DNA of 35,721 nucleotides, taken from the NCBI GenBank assembly GCA_030838815.1, contig JAUZEX010000700.1, positions 1 through 35,721 of the forward strand. The letters are read 5' to 3'. The notes beneath the pieces were generated by a model, which searched no databases, was not told where the DNA came from, and saw only the letters and a list, made by a program, of their open reading frames with translations. The DNA comes from Actinomycetota bacterium. Lineage in GTDB: Bacteria > Actinomycetota > Acidimicrobiia > IMCC26256 > BP-133. Position 1 is the first letter of the stretch, and each line of letters opens with the position of its first letter. This document shows, piece after piece, positions 1-7,835 of this stretch. The translations under genes were made by a program, and so were the position numbers.

Positions 1-224
1 CGCCTTCGGCTCGGGGTTCTTCGATCTCGCTGTCCCAAACGCGTCCCCAGCCGAGTGCGTCCGAAGCCGAGCGGTTCGGTTCCCTGGCGACCACGGCGTT
101 TCGTGGCCCGGCGTCCTCTGGGTGGACTGGAAGGCACTCAGCGCACCCGGTGGAAGGTGAATCAAGAACGTACAGGTAACCCTTGCATGCCATACGCCTG
201 AATAGGAAGTGAGGCGCGCCTCTC
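1..224. other. Left edge with no recognisable gene
   Basis: This edge holds no gene I recognise. One plus-strand frame is open from the window edge to a TGA at 158-160 (52 codons, fairly GC-rich third positions) and could be the tail of a gene that starts outside the window, but its product resembles nothing I know. A perfect 12-bp palindrome, GAGGCGCGCCTC, lies at 211-222 just past the stop of the TetR gene. It has no following T-run, so I do not call it a terminator. Confidence 0.3.
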
Positions 225-866
225 TCAGGCACCGGATCGGAGCAACAGAGCGAGGCATGACGCCAAGAGTGCCGGGGCGTCGTGATGGGAAGGGTCGAAC
301 CACTTGTAGTGCCAGCTGCTCATGCCAACGATGAGCTGGGTGGCGTGGGCGGGATCGACTGGGGGCAGAACGCCGGCCCGGATGGCATCCTGCACCACGA
401 GGCGGATCTCCTTCAGGTACCGGCGTTCCTTGGCCAGGATCTCGCTCTCGTAGCGTTCGTCGAGCAGCGGGCGGTCTTCGAAGAACACCTTGAACAGGCG
501 GGGCTCGGCCGCGATGGTCAGCATCTGGTTGGTCAGGAGGGCCACCAGGCGCTGGCCAGGATCCTCGATCTCCAGGTATTCCTCGATCTGGCTGAGGGCC
601 GTGGAGATTGCCCGGTCAAGGATGAGGTAGAGGAGGTGGGCCTTCGACGGGACGTAGTGGTAGAGGCTCGTCGGGCGCAGGTCGACGGCCTGGGCAACGT
701 CCTCGAGCGTCGCCGCGGCATAGCCGCGGACCCAGAACACGTCGATAGCAGCGTCGAGGATCTCGCCGAGCTTGGCGACGTATTCCTCGGATGGGGCCTC
801 GAGCCGGGGACGGCCGGGACGCCGCTTTACCGGCCGATCGCTCGCCTCCTCGGCCTGCTCGGCCAC
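225..866 (-). CDS. TetR/AcrR-family regulator, last gene of the minus operon
   Basis: The 213-aa product is a one-component transcriptional repressor candidate. A basic, AT-hook-like stretch (KRRPGRPR, about residues 14-21) precedes a typical TetR helix-turn-helix at about 32-78, with the family pattern GYAAATLEDVAQ and the recognition-helix end LYHYVPSK. The C-terminal half is the variable, all-helical ligand and dimer domain. The gene starts 8 bp after the stop of the 68-aa gene upstream and is probably co-transcribed with the catabolic genes starting at 4985. A terminal regulator that is itself under the operon's control would fit autoregulation through the inverted repeat at 5068-5087. 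Which of the regulators in this locus binds that site is not shown by sequence. The family assignment is secure; the ligand is unknown. Confidence 0.88.
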   Translation of the reverse strand: MAEQAEEASDRPVKRRPGRPRLEAPSEEYVAKLGEILDAAIDVFWVRGYAAATLEDVAQAVDLRPTSLYHYVPSKAHLLYLILDRAISTALSQIEEYLEIEDPGQRLVALLTNQMLTIAAEPRLFKVFFEDRPLLDERYESEILAKERRYLKEIRLVVQDAIRAGVLPPVDPAHATQLIVGMSSWHYKWFDPSHHDAPALLASCLALLLRSGA

Positions 867-874
867 CGCAACTC

Positions 875-1081
875 CTATGAGACGACGAATTCCTCGGGGA
901 ACAGGTCCTCAGTATGACCGGTGTAGCCGAGCGCGATCTGCACATGGAGCTCCGCTAACCGCAGCGCGTGATCCACCGCTGGCGTCGGTTTCGTCCCCCG
1001 CTCCCGGCGCAGCAGCGATCGCAGGTTCAAAAGACGCTGGCGCTGGCCCTCGGTCTCGGCACCGAGGAGTTCGTCCGTCAT
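875..1081 (-). CDS. Small protein of unknown function (68 aa)
   Basis: This 68-aa acidic, probably helical protein has no motif I recognise. Its ATG overlaps the stop of the CoA-ligase gene as ATGA (1078-1081) and its stop lies 8 bp before the TetR start, so the spacing and coupling support translation. Residues 12-55 look amphipathic and helical (many Leu, Arg and Ala), followed by an acidic tail. Position suggests a role linked to the ligase or the pathway. No function can be given. Confidence 0.6.
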   Translation of the reverse strand: MTDELLGAETEGQRQRLLNLRSLLRRERGTKPTPAVDHALRLAELHVQIALGYTGHTEDLFPEEFVVS

Positions 1082-2451
1082 GGCGTCATCCTCCCCAGGT
1101 CGAACTGCGGCCGCTCGTCGGCCGTGCGGTGGTCGAAGATCCTCTTCGTCTTGAGCTCGTAGCGGGGGAGTGAGGTGGGCGCGACCACCTCGGTGTCGAC
1201 CCGGACCCCGAGGCTCCCCCGGAGATGCTCGGCCAGCCGGCGGGCCACCTCGTTGGCCTCCCCCTCCGCCAGCCCGGCGGCAGCCTCGACCCGGACCAGC
1301 ATCTGATCCATGCCGCCCCGGCGGCTGATGTGAAGTTCGTAGTGTGTTGACAACCCGGAGACGCCCCCGAGAAGGTTCTCCACCGCCGTCGGGTAGACGT
1401 TGGTGCCCCTGATGGTCACCATGAAGTCACTGCGGCCGAGGACCACACCGGGGAGGTGGGCCCAGGTCCAGCCGCAGCCGTGGTCCGGGTGGTAGTTCCG
1501 GCGGACGAGGTCGTGGGTGCGGTACTTGATGAACGGCTGCGCGAAGTGGGTGTAGCTCGTCACGATGTTCTCTCCCACTGCGCCGTCGTCGAAGATGGGC
1601 CGGCCCGTCTCCGGATCGGCGGAATAGCCGTGGCACACGTCTTCGATGACATGGACGCCACCGCCCCATTCCCGGCAGGACTGGGCGACGTGCATTGTCT
1701 CGCCGATGCCGTACATATCGATGACGGCGGGGCCGCCCCAGGCATCGATCAGGCGTTGGCGGGTCATGGGGATCGAGTACCCCGGTTCGCCGCCCCCGCC
1801 GATGACCTTTACGCCGGCACCTCTGAGGTCGAGTCCGTTCTCTCCGGCGATGTCCACGAGGTGCAGAAGGTAGGTGGCCGTGCCGATCACGACCTTCGGG
1901 CGGTACTCCAAGATTTGGCGGACACGATCCAGGCTCGACAGCCCACCGCCCGAGAGGACCAGCAGGTTCATGTTCCGGGCACCCCAGTAGATGCTCCATA
2001 GCCCGATCCACATGCCCCAGTTGAAACAGAAGTAGACGGAGTCGCCGGGACGGATGTCGTGGTCCCAGAACGAGTAGCAGTACTGGGTGGCGCTCTTCTG
2101 CATCTCGAACTGGGTGAAGACCTCGTAGAGGTGCCGCCCGGTCGTACCGGTCGTGTGGAAGTGCTGCTGGAAGGTCTCGGGGGGCAGGGCGAGGCCGCCG
2201 TAGCGCGACAGGCTGCCCTCCTGGTCGGCCAGGTAGTCGCTCTTGTCGGTGATGGGTAACCGGTTGTAGTAGTCGTCCCAGGTGACGATGTCGGCCGGCT
2301 TCACCCCCGCCGCGTCGTAGAGGCGCCGGTACATCGGCGAGTGCTCGTAGGCCCACGCCACCAGGTGGCGGATCCGGCGCAGGTGGATCTCGTCGAGGGC
2401 CTCCCGGGACGCCGTCTGCGTCGGCTCGTTCCACCAGCGGCGGGCGGACAT
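1078..2451 (-). CDS. Phenylacetate-CoA ligase-like adenylate-forming enzyme
   Basis: The 457-aa product belongs to the PaaK branch of the ANL (acyl-adenylate-forming) superfamily, which turns a carboxylic acid, ATP and CoA into acyl-CoA, AMP and PPi. The phosphate-binding loop TTGTTG lies at about residues 100-105. A MYGIGE motif marks the adenine/A5 region, GRSDFMVTIRGTNVYP matches the hinge (A8), and a C-terminal Lys in ELKTKRIFD fits the adenylation-step Lys. PaaK enzymes are usually about 430-440 aa, so this is full length. It overlaps the crotonase stop by one base and the 68-aa gene by four. It probably activates an acid made by the oxygenases. True phenylacetate specificity is not implied: the neighbours do not make a paa operon. 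Confidence 0.85.
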   Translation of the reverse strand: MSARRWWNEPTQTASREALDEIHLRRIRHLVAWAYEHSPMYRRLYDAAGVKPADIVTWDDYYNRLPITDKSDYLADQEGSLSRYGGLALPPETFQQHFHTTGTTGRHLYEVFTQFEMQKSATQYCYSFWDHDIRPGDSVYFCFNWGMWIGLWSIYWGARNMNLLVLSGGGLSSLDRVRQILEYRPKVVIGTATYLLHLVDIAGENGLDLRGAGVKVIGGGGEPGYSIPMTRQRLIDAWGGPAVIDMYGIGETMHVAQSCREWGGGVHVIEDVCHGYSADPETGRPIFDDGAVGENIVTSYTHFAQPFIKYRTHDLVRRNYHPDHGCGWTWAHLPGVVLGRSDFMVTIRGTNVYPTAVENLLGGVSGLSTHYELHISRRGGMDQMLVRVEAAAGLAEGEANEVARRLAEHLRGSLGVRVDTEVVAPTSLPRYELKTKRIFDHRTADERPQFDLGRMTP

Positions 2452-3242
2452 CAGCGGGCGGTGAACACCGGGGGGCGCTTCTCGAGGAAGGCCTGGCTGG
2501 CTTCTTTGTGGTCGTCCGTCGACTTGAGCACGCTCTGGCCGAGCCGCTCCAGTCGCCGTCCCGTTTCGGCGTCGACATCGGTGCAGCTGTTGAGCACCAG
2601 CTTGGCCATCCCCAGCGCCAGGGGAGCGACCCGTCCGAGTTCAGCGGCCAACTCGAGGGCCACTTCGACGGTCTTGCCCGCTGGCGCTATCTCGGTGGCC
2701 AGTCCCGTCGCCTTGGCGGTGGTGGCATCGAGGGGGCGTCCCAACATGACCATCTCCTTGGCCCGGCCGAGCCCGACGTGGCGAACGAGGCGGGAGCACC
2801 CACCGGACCCGGGAATGAGGCCCACCTTGGCCTCGGGCATCACCAGCCGGGCGTCCTCGCTCACCACCCGGAAGTCGCAGGACAGTGCCAGCTCGAGGCC
2901 TCCACCCGCGGCGACGCCGTTGATGGCGGCGATGACAGGGATCTCGATGTTCTCGATCAGGTCGAAGACCTCGTGGATCTGGCGGGCGATGGCCCGGAAC
3001 CCCCGGGTTCCGATCTCCGCCAGCCCCGCCATTCCGGAGACGTCCTCTCCGGCGGAGAAGGCGCGGCCCGCACCGGTGATGATGAGGACCCGTAGGCCGT
3101 TGTCGGTCGCCGCGCCCTCCACGGCGTCCCGGAGCTGCCGGCGCATGGGCGCGTGCCAGGCGTTGAGCTTGTCCGGACGGTTGAGGGTGAGGAGCCGAAT
3201 GCCGTCGCCCTGGTCCGTCTCGAGGACGAATCGCTCGCTCAT
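2451..3242 (-). CDS. Enoyl-CoA hydratase/isomerase (crotonase) family protein
   Basis: This 263-aa crotonase-fold enzyme probably acts on an acyl-CoA intermediate by hydration, isomerisation or ring cleavage. The two oxyanion-hole segments are visible: AFSAGEDVSGM (about residues 62-72) and NGVAAGGGLELALSCD (about 104-119). A Glu in the MPEAKVG segment, followed by IPGSGG, sits where crotonase has its first catalytic acid. Length and start are typical. Its ATG overlaps the stop of the upstream MaoC gene (3239-3242), so the two are translationally coupled. A second crotonase is encoded at 30294. They are not close copies, so they probably serve different steps. Confidence 0.87.
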   Translation of the reverse strand: MSERFVLETDQGDGIRLLTLNRPDKLNAWHAPMRRQLRDAVEGAATDNGLRVLIITGAGRAFSAGEDVSGMAGLAEIGTRGFRAIARQIHEVFDLIENIEIPVIAAINGVAAGGGLELALSCDFRVVSEDARLVMPEAKVGLIPGSGGCSRLVRHVGLGRAKEMVMLGRPLDATTAKATGLATEIAPAGKTVEVALELAAELGRVAPLALGMAKLVLNSCTDVDAETGRRLERLGQSVLKSTDDHKEASQAFLEKRPPVFTAR

Positions 3243-3598
3243 CGGCCGGGCTCGTCCTCGCGGGTGATGACGACCCCGGTGGCCGCCACGGTGCCGTCGG
3301 CCTTGGTGACCGACACGCCGTAGTCGGCGCTCTCCACGGTGAGCTCGTCGCCGGGGAACACCGGCGCCCGCAACCGGACGTCGAGGTTGAGGAGGGCGTC
3401 GGCGCCGAGTTGGGCCACGAGGACGTCGGCGATCTTGGCCACGGTCAGGGGGCCGTGGACGACGGTGTCGGGAAGGCCGGCGGCCTTGGCGAAGTCGACG
3501 TCGAAGTGCATGGGATTGAAGTCCCCCACGGCTTCGGCGTAGTGCTGGACCTGCTCCCGGGTGATGGGCGGCAGCGTCGTCCGTGTGATGGCCCTCAT
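3239..3598 (-). CDS. MaoC-like single-hotdog dehydratase/hydratase
   Basis: This 119-aa hotdog protein of the MaoC / R-specific enoyl-CoA hydratase family carries the catalytic D-x4-H pair (D26 and H31 in GDFNPMHFD). I place the start at the ATG at 3598, which overlaps the upstream stop as ATGA. The longer in-frame extension to 3766 is a Pro/Arg-rich translation of the neighbouring gene and is not real. The gene upstream (3595-3984) encodes a partner-type hotdog without this motif. The two probably form a heterodimer, as with ChsH1/ChsH2 or HadAB-type enzymes. The same two-gene arrangement recurs at 8239-9116. Confidence 0.83.
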   Translation of the reverse strand: MRAITRTTLPPITREQVQHYAEAVGDFNPMHFDVDFAKAAGLPDTVVHGPLTVAKIADVLVAQLGADALLNLDVRLRAPVFPGDELTVESADYGVSVTKADGTVAATGVVITREDEPGR

Positions 3599-3984
3599 GC
3601 TTCCCCCCGTTCGATGAACATGGTCCGCTGCCGTTGGATGAGTTCCCCGTCCGCCCCCCGGAATTCGGCGATGACGGTGGCGAAGGCGGTGGAGTTCTTC
3701 TCGATCAGGTCGGCGATGACCACTTGGAGGTGCACCGTTTCGCCGGGCCGGAACGGGCGGTGCCACTCGAACGCCTGGCCGCCCTGGAGGGCCCGCCTGA
3801 GGTCGAGCCCGAGGGGCGCGATGACCGAGTCCATCCCCGCCGCGGTGGCGGCGAAGAAGGGGAGGAGGAGCGCTGTCTCCGCCGCGCTGTCCGTGCCGAG
3901 GGCGGCGGCCAGGTGCGCCAGCTTGGCTGGATCGACGACCAGGTCGGTGTCGACGACTTTTTGTCCCGCGACGTCGAGGTTCAT
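3595..3984 (-). CDS. MaoC_N/FAS1-like hotdog dehydratase partner subunit
   Basis: This 129-aa protein resembles the N-terminal FAS1-like dehydratase domain. The segment QGGQAFEWHRPFRPGETV (about residues 68-85) is the family's usual substrate-channel strand, and the protein ends with a strand ending in MFIERGEA. It lacks the D-x4-H catalytic pair, so it probably acts as the non-catalytic half of a heterodimer with the downstream MaoC protein. An AAGGAG ribosome-binding site lies about 9 bp before the ATG at 3984. It follows the 86-aa gene by 13 bp. The 149-aa protein at 8239 plays the same part in the other operon. Confidence 0.75.
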   Translation of the reverse strand: MNLDVAGQKVVDTDLVVDPAKLAHLAAALGTDSAAETALLLPFFAATAAGMDSVIAPLGLDLRRALQGGQAFEWHRPFRPGETVHLQVVIADLIEKNSTAFATVIAEFRGADGELIQRQRTMFIERGEA

Positions 3985-3997
3985 GGGGATACTCCTT

Positions 3998-4258
3998 TCA
4001 ACCGGGGAGCACGGCGTTCCAGATCTGCATCAGCAGCTCTTCGGCCTGGGGGTCGGTGTGCCATCCGGGCGGCTTCTCGATCACGTACAGGCGCGGCTCG
4101 AGATGTCCGGGATTGGTCACGTCGAGAACGGTGATGGCCACGCTCCGTTCGCCTTCGGCGACCTGGAAGAACTCCCGGTGGTTCGGCGAGGTGACTTCGA
4201 GCAGAGCCACGCGATCGTGGGGCCGGGTGAGCGCCAGCGTGAACCCGACCAGGTCCAC
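3998..4258 (-). CDS. Unknown 86-aa protein following a diiron oxygenase gene
   Basis: I do not recognise this family. The 86-aa product reads as a compact alpha/beta protein: N-terminal strands (GFTLAL, VALLEV), a central strand (RSVAITVLDV), another (RLYVIE), then a C-terminal helix with a GWHTDPQAEELLMQIW stretch. It starts 4 bp after the stop of the PaaA-like diiron gene, so it is almost certainly translated with it. An accessory, effector or small-subunit role for that oxygenase is a reasonable guess. It is not visibly similar to MmoB/DmpM coupling proteins or to PaaB. Coding potential and spacing make it a real gene; function unknown. Confidence 0.62.
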   Translation of the reverse strand: MDLVGFTLALTRPHDRVALLEVTSPNHREFFQVAEGERSVAITVLDVTNPGHLEPRLYVIEKPPGWHTDPQAEELLMQIWNAVLPG

Positions 4259-4262
4259 GGCG

Positions 4263-4985
4263 TTACAGGAAGCGCCGGTTCAAACGGTCTTCCGGGACGT
4301 CGATGCCCAGCTCATCCAGGAGCGGCCGGGTGTCGGCGATGTACTGCCGGCGGAGCTCGGCGTTGTTCTTCTGGCGGAGCCCCCATTCGACATAGGCGTC
4401 GGAAGAGGTCGAGTCGGAGCGGCCGAACATGTCGAGTGCCGCCGGCCACCACGTCTTGATCTTCTCGTTGGCCTCGGCCCGGCCCTCGGGTGTCGAGCAG
4501 ACGAGGCGCAGGTTTCGCATGCCCAGCGTGGAGTGGAACACCTCGTCCTTGTGGAGCTTCGGCGCCACCTTGGCCATCGGCTCGTAGGGCACGGTCTCCC
4601 ACGTCTCGCCGATGTAGACACCGACCCGGTCGCAGAGCCCGTGGAAATAGGCCAGATCGCAGAAGGTGTCCAACGGGATGCGGAAGGCGTACTGCTGGAT
4701 CGGCTCGTTCACCGGCGGAGCCCCGAGCCCTTCCAGGAGACGGGCGGTGATGGCCCCGTGCTCCACCTCCTGCTGCATCAGGCGGGCCAGCGCCACCTTC
4801 ACCTGGTCGTCGGTGGGCAGCCGCATGCAGCGGTCCCACAGGTAGATGATCAGATCGTTGTAGTACGGGTTGGCCGAGTTCTCGAGGTGGTGCGAGAGCA
4901 TCTGCACGAGGAGGTGGTGGAGTTCCTCGGGCATGTCGGGGTCGTTCTCCCGATACATCCTCCGGGCCGGGGCGGCGAGGCTCAT
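4263..4985 (-). CDS. PaaA-like ferritin-fold diiron oxygenase subunit (copy 1)
   Basis: This 240-aa protein of the phenylacetic-acid catabolic (PaaA/PaaC) family has a ferritin-like four-helix fold expected to hold two irons. Two E-x2-H motifs are visible (E73/H76 in QQEVEHG and E148/H151 in KDEVFH). The C-terminus carries the family pattern WWPAALDMFGRS (about 179-190) and LRRQYIADTRPLLDELGIDVP, which lines up with the end of E. coli PaaA. I start at the ATG at 4985 because AGGAGG lies 4 bp upstream; an in-frame ATG at 5015 has no such site. It is divergent from copy 2 across an operator. No paaB, paaC, paaD or paaE stands next to it, so phenylacetyl-CoA epoxidase activity should not be assumed. 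It is shorter than PaaA (about 310 aa). Confidence 0.82.
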   Translation of the reverse strand: MSLAAPARRMYRENDPDMPEELHHLLVQMLSHHLENSANPYYNDLIIYLWDRCMRLPTDDQVKVALARLMQQEVEHGAITARLLEGLGAPPVNEPIQQYAFRIPLDTFCDLAYFHGLCDRVGVYIGETWETVPYEPMAKVAPKLHKDEVFHSTLGMRNLRLVCSTPEGRAEANEKIKTWWPAALDMFGRSDSTSSDAYVEWGLRQKNNAELRRQYIADTRPLLDELGIDVPEDRLNRRFL

Positions 4986-5124
4986 CAAACCTCCTATTTG
5001 GTTCCTTCGAGGCATTGTTCGAAATAAATATAGGAAAGCGCTCCGTCGCGGTCAACACCCTTGTCTCCTTACTAACGGTACAGTAAGCTGACAACCGAAA
5101 GCCCGGTCTCCAGGAGGTGCTCCC
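4986..5124. promoter_or_regulatory. Divergent promoter region with TetR-type operator
   Basis: The 139-bp gap between two divergent PaaA-like genes holds a perfect inverted repeat at 5068-5087, CTTACT-N8-AGTAAG. It is the best of four related sites in the window (others at 9336, 19578 and 29521). The segment 5018-5036 is locally AT-rich and could hold the leftward promoter, but I cannot fix -10 and -35 boxes. A repressor on this site could control both operons at once. Strong AGGAGG ribosome-binding sites serve both genes (5112-5117 for the rightward one). Confidence 0.7.
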
Positions 5125-5913
5125 ATGCCGATGTCGCCCGTCAGGCTCAGGGACGATGTCCCCGAGGACGTCAAGATCTCCGCCGAGGAGATCCACGCCG
5201 GAAGAGACGTCGACGCGGAGGAGCTCCGGCACACCCCCCGGGAGTACCAGGAGCTCGTCGTCAACATCCTCGGCGGCCACGCCGCCGGCGAAGCCTTCGT
5301 GCTCAACGACAACGTCTATGCCCACTGGGCCGCCGATGCTCCGACGACGGAGGACCGGTTCATGGTGCTCCGCACGATCGAAGAGGAGCTCATGCACGCC
5401 CGGGAGGCGTTCCGCATGCTGCGCCAGATCGACGAGCTCGTCGTCTACGACGAGCTCGTGCCCTATGCCCTGGCCACGTTGGAGGGCTTCCAACACCCCG
5501 TTTCCGAATGGGCGGAGCACGCCGCCCTGTGCGCTCTGACCGACCGCGTCGGAACCTTCCAGCAGGAAGAGCAGCTTGATTGCTCCTACCTTCCCTACGC
5601 CGAGTCCATCCGGACCGCCTTCTTCCCGTACGAGAAGGGGCACGCCGCCCGCGGCCGCTACTGGCTGCGCCGCCTGTGCGAGACCGACGAAGGCCGGGAA
5701 CAGGCCCAGCGAGCAGTGGACGTCTGGTGGCCGCGGTCGCTCGACATGTTCGGCAAGTCGAACACCGCCCGGCAGCACCGCTTCGTGTACTACCGCTTGA
5801 AGAAGCGGACCAACGAGGAGCGCCGCCAGTCGTTCATCTCGATCGTGGGCCCCGAGCTCGAGTCCCTGGGACTGACCGTTCCCGACGAGATGGTCGGTAG
5901 GAAGATCGCCTGA
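5125..5913 (+). CDS. PaaA-like ferritin-fold diiron oxygenase subunit (copy 2)
   Basis: This 262-aa relative of copy 1 has E-x2-H motifs at E88/H91 (EEELMH) and E170/H173 (YEKGH), the WWPRSLDMFGKS pattern at about 201-212, and a PaaA-like C-terminus (RRQSFISIVGPELESLGLTVP). The first 40 residues are extra compared with copy 1 and rich in charge. AGGAGG at 5112-5117 sits 7 bp before the ATG. Facing copy 1 across a shared operator, it could pair with it as PaaA pairs with PaaC, or act alone with its own substrate. Neither is shown by sequence. Family call is good; reaction unknown, most likely O2-dependent hydroxylation or epoxidation. Confidence 0.82.
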   Translation: MPMSPVRLRDDVPEDVKISAEEIHAGRDVDAEELRHTPREYQELVVNILGGHAAGEAFVLNDNVYAHWAADAPTTEDRFMVLRTIEEELMHAREAFRMLRQIDELVVYDELVPYALATLEGFQHPVSEWAEHAALCALTDRVGTFQQEEQLDCSYLPYAESIRTAFFPYEKGHAARGRYWLRRLCETDEGREQAQRAVDVWWPRSLDMFGKSNTARQHRFVYYRLKKRTNEERRQSFISIVGPELESLGLTVPDEMVGRKIA

Positions 5914-5918
5914 TCGGC

Positions 5919-6683
5919 GTGCCTGTGGAACCGAACCTGGTGCGGCGTCCGGTCCACGTCACGCGATCGGGCGCCTGGATGGCGGACTGGTCCTGCTTCG
6001 TCGACGAACCCGACTACCACGATCCCGAGGTGGCGGAGGCGGACGGGTACCGGAACATCCCGCTCCCTCCGGGGGCGCTGTCGCTCATTGCCGTCGCCAC
6101 CGAGGCGCTCGACGTCCTCCCCGCCGACGGGCCGCTCCGCCGGTCCTGGCGGTCCACCCGCCCGGTCGTGGTGGGGGAGCGCCTCTACCTCACCGTGGTC
6201 CAGCAGGACGGTTCTGTCAGCGGCGAGTTCTCCACCGCGGCCGGCGAGCTGGTGGCCTGGGAGACATTGTCGGTCGCCGAGGATCCGTCCCCGGTCGAGC
6301 GGGGTGCGCCGGTGTTCGCCACCGGGGTCATCGACGCCACCCGCCGCCGGGCGTTGGCCTGGAGCGTCTCGCAGCTCCGGCCCGACGGCTCCTGGCGGTG
6401 GGGAGCAGAGCCGGCGGCAGTGGCCGATCTCTGCTGGCGTCTCATCGCTCCGGGGCTGGTCGCCGCCCGGGCGGCGGTGACCGGTGCGGACGCCGCCCGC
6501 CGGATCCGGAAGATCGAGGTCTCGGCCAACGGCTCCCTCGACGCCGGCTCCGCCCTCGTGGCCGAGTCGCTCTTCCGGGCTCCCGGCCGCACGGACCTGA
6601 GCATCGTCGTCGGCGATCACCTCTTCGCCCGGGCGACCGTCATGGACAGCGAGCCAGACCAACAAGGGGCAAAGGGGGCCTGA
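5919..6683 (+). CDS. Double-hotdog MaoC/FAS1-like acyl-CoA hydratase-like protein
   Basis: This 254-aa protein has an N-terminal FAS1-like dehydratase segment: FVDEPDYHDPEVAEADGYRN then IPLPPG (about residues 27-52) is the usual signature of this hotdog domain. A second, more divergent half follows (about 125-254). I see no D-x4-H pair, so catalysis by it alone is doubtful. It may be the structural half of a hydratase, or work on a 3-hydroxyacyl- or mesaconyl-type substrate. GTG start 5 bp after the diiron gene; 1 bp before the thiolase. Fold likely, function uncertain. Confidence 0.6.
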   Translation: MPVEPNLVRRPVHVTRSGAWMADWSCFVDEPDYHDPEVAEADGYRNIPLPPGALSLIAVATEALDVLPADGPLRRSWRSTRPVVVGERLYLTVVQQDGSVSGEFSTAAGELVAWETLSVAEDPSPVERGAPVFATGVIDATRRRALAWSVSQLRPDGSWRWGAEPAAVADLCWRLIAPGLVAARAAVTGADAARRIRKIEVSANGSLDAGSALVAESLFRAPGRTDLSIVVGDHLFARATVMDSEPDQQGAKGA

Positions 6684-6684
6684 C

Positions 6685-7827
6685 ATGGAGTCAGTCGTGG
6701 TGGCCGGTGTGGGGATGACCGACTTCGGGAGGTTCCCGGGTCGCACACCCGCATCGATGGTGCAAGAGGCGGCCCGCGCCGCGTTGGCCGACGCCGGCGT
6801 CGCGCCCAAGGAAGTCGAGGGCGCCTTCTGCGGCACGGTCTTCGGCGGGCCAGGGGCCGGTCAGCGGGCCTTGAAGGACCTCGGCCTGGTGGGACTGCCG
6901 ATCGTGAACGTCGAGAATGCCTGTGCCAGTTCCAGCACCGCCGTCTTCGAGGGCGTCGCCTGGGTCCGGGCCGGGTTGGCCGAAGTCGTGCTCTGCGTGG
7001 GCGTCGAATCCATGAGCGGTATTGCCGGAGCGCTCGGCCCCGATGAAGCCGATCTCTTCGGCTCCATGGGTGTCGTCTGGCCCGCGGTGTACGGCCTCAA
7101 GGCCCGCCGGCACATGACGGAATACGGGACGACGCCCGAGCAGCTGGCGCTGGTGGCGGTGAAGAACCGCCGCCATGCCGCCCAGAACCCCAAGGCCCAG
7201 TTCCAGAAGCTCGTCACGGTCGAGGAGGTCCTGGCCAGCCGGCCGGTCTGCGACCCGCTCACCCTCCTCCAGTGCTGCCCTCCCTCCGACGGCGCCTCCG
7301 CCATCGTGCTCATGTCGGAGGCGCAGGCCCGGCGGCTCGGAGCGAACGGCCGGCCGACGGTCCGCATTGCCGGTTCGGCCATGCGCTCCGGCGTCTTCGC
7401 CGACCAGGCCCAGATGGGAGAGAGCATCACGGCGCTCACGGCCCGCCAGGCCTACGAACGCGCCGGCGTAGGCCCGGCCGACGTCGACACCTGCGAGATG
7501 CACGACGCTTTCACCGTGGGCGAGATCCTGCACTACGAAGCCCTCGGGTTCTGCAAGCCGGGTGAGGGGGGCCGCTACGTCGAGACCGGTAAGTCGGCGA
7601 TCGGTGGCGGAGGAGTGGCGGTCAACCCCGGCGGCGGGCTGCTCTCCCGGGGGCATCCCCTCGGCGCCACCGGCGGTGCCCAGCTGGCGGAGCTCACCTG
7701 GCAGTTGCGGGGTGAAGCCGGCGGGCGGCAGGTCGAAGGAGCCCGGGTGGCGCTGGCCCACACCATGGGCGGGACGGTCTACGAGCTCGAATCGAACGTG
7801 TGCGCCGTCCACGTCCTCACGGTTTAG
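6685..7827 (+). CDS. SCP-x/Ltp-type thiolase (acetyl-CoA acyltransferase or retro-aldolase)
   Basis: The 380-aa thiolase-fold enzyme carries the expected active-site series: Cys80 in NACASS, His273 in the EMHDAFT motif typical of SCP-x/lipid-transfer thiolases, His324 in SRGHPLGATG, and His359 in AHTMGG where classical thiolases have a Cys. Loss of that last Cys and the HDAF motif put it with SCP-x thiolases and Ltp2-type aldolases rather than FadA. The next gene encodes a DUF35 protein, and two hotdog genes follow. In steroid side-chain degradation, Ltp2 needs the DUF35 domain of ChsH2 and cleaves the hydrated acyl-CoA by retro-aldol reaction. The same logic is likely here, but plain thiolysis cannot be ruled out. 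Residues after about 371 look divergent. Confidence 0.85.
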   Translation: MESVVVAGVGMTDFGRFPGRTPASMVQEAARAALADAGVAPKEVEGAFCGTVFGGPGAGQRALKDLGLVGLPIVNVENACASSSTAVFEGVAWVRAGLAEVVLCVGVESMSGIAGALGPDEADLFGSMGVVWPAVYGLKARRHMTEYGTTPEQLALVAVKNRRHAAQNPKAQFQKLVTVEEVLASRPVCDPLTLLQCCPPSDGASAIVLMSEAQARRLGANGRPTVRIAGSAMRSGVFADQAQMGESITALTARQAYERAGVGPADVDTCEMHDAFTVGEILHYEALGFCKPGEGGRYVETGKSAIGGGGVAVNPGGGLLSRGHPLGATGGAQLAELTWQLRGEAGGRQVEGARVALAHTMGGTVYELESNVCAVHVLTV

Positions 7828-7835
7828 GAGGTCAT

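Noticed and set aside
167..180. AACGTACAGGTAAC as a fifth copy of the shared operator
   Set aside because: Only parts resemble the motif, there is no inverted repeat, and no operon start is nearby.
211..222. GAGGCGCGCCTC palindrome as terminator
   Set aside because: It has no loop or T-run and is a restriction-site-like self-palindrome common in GC-rich DNA.
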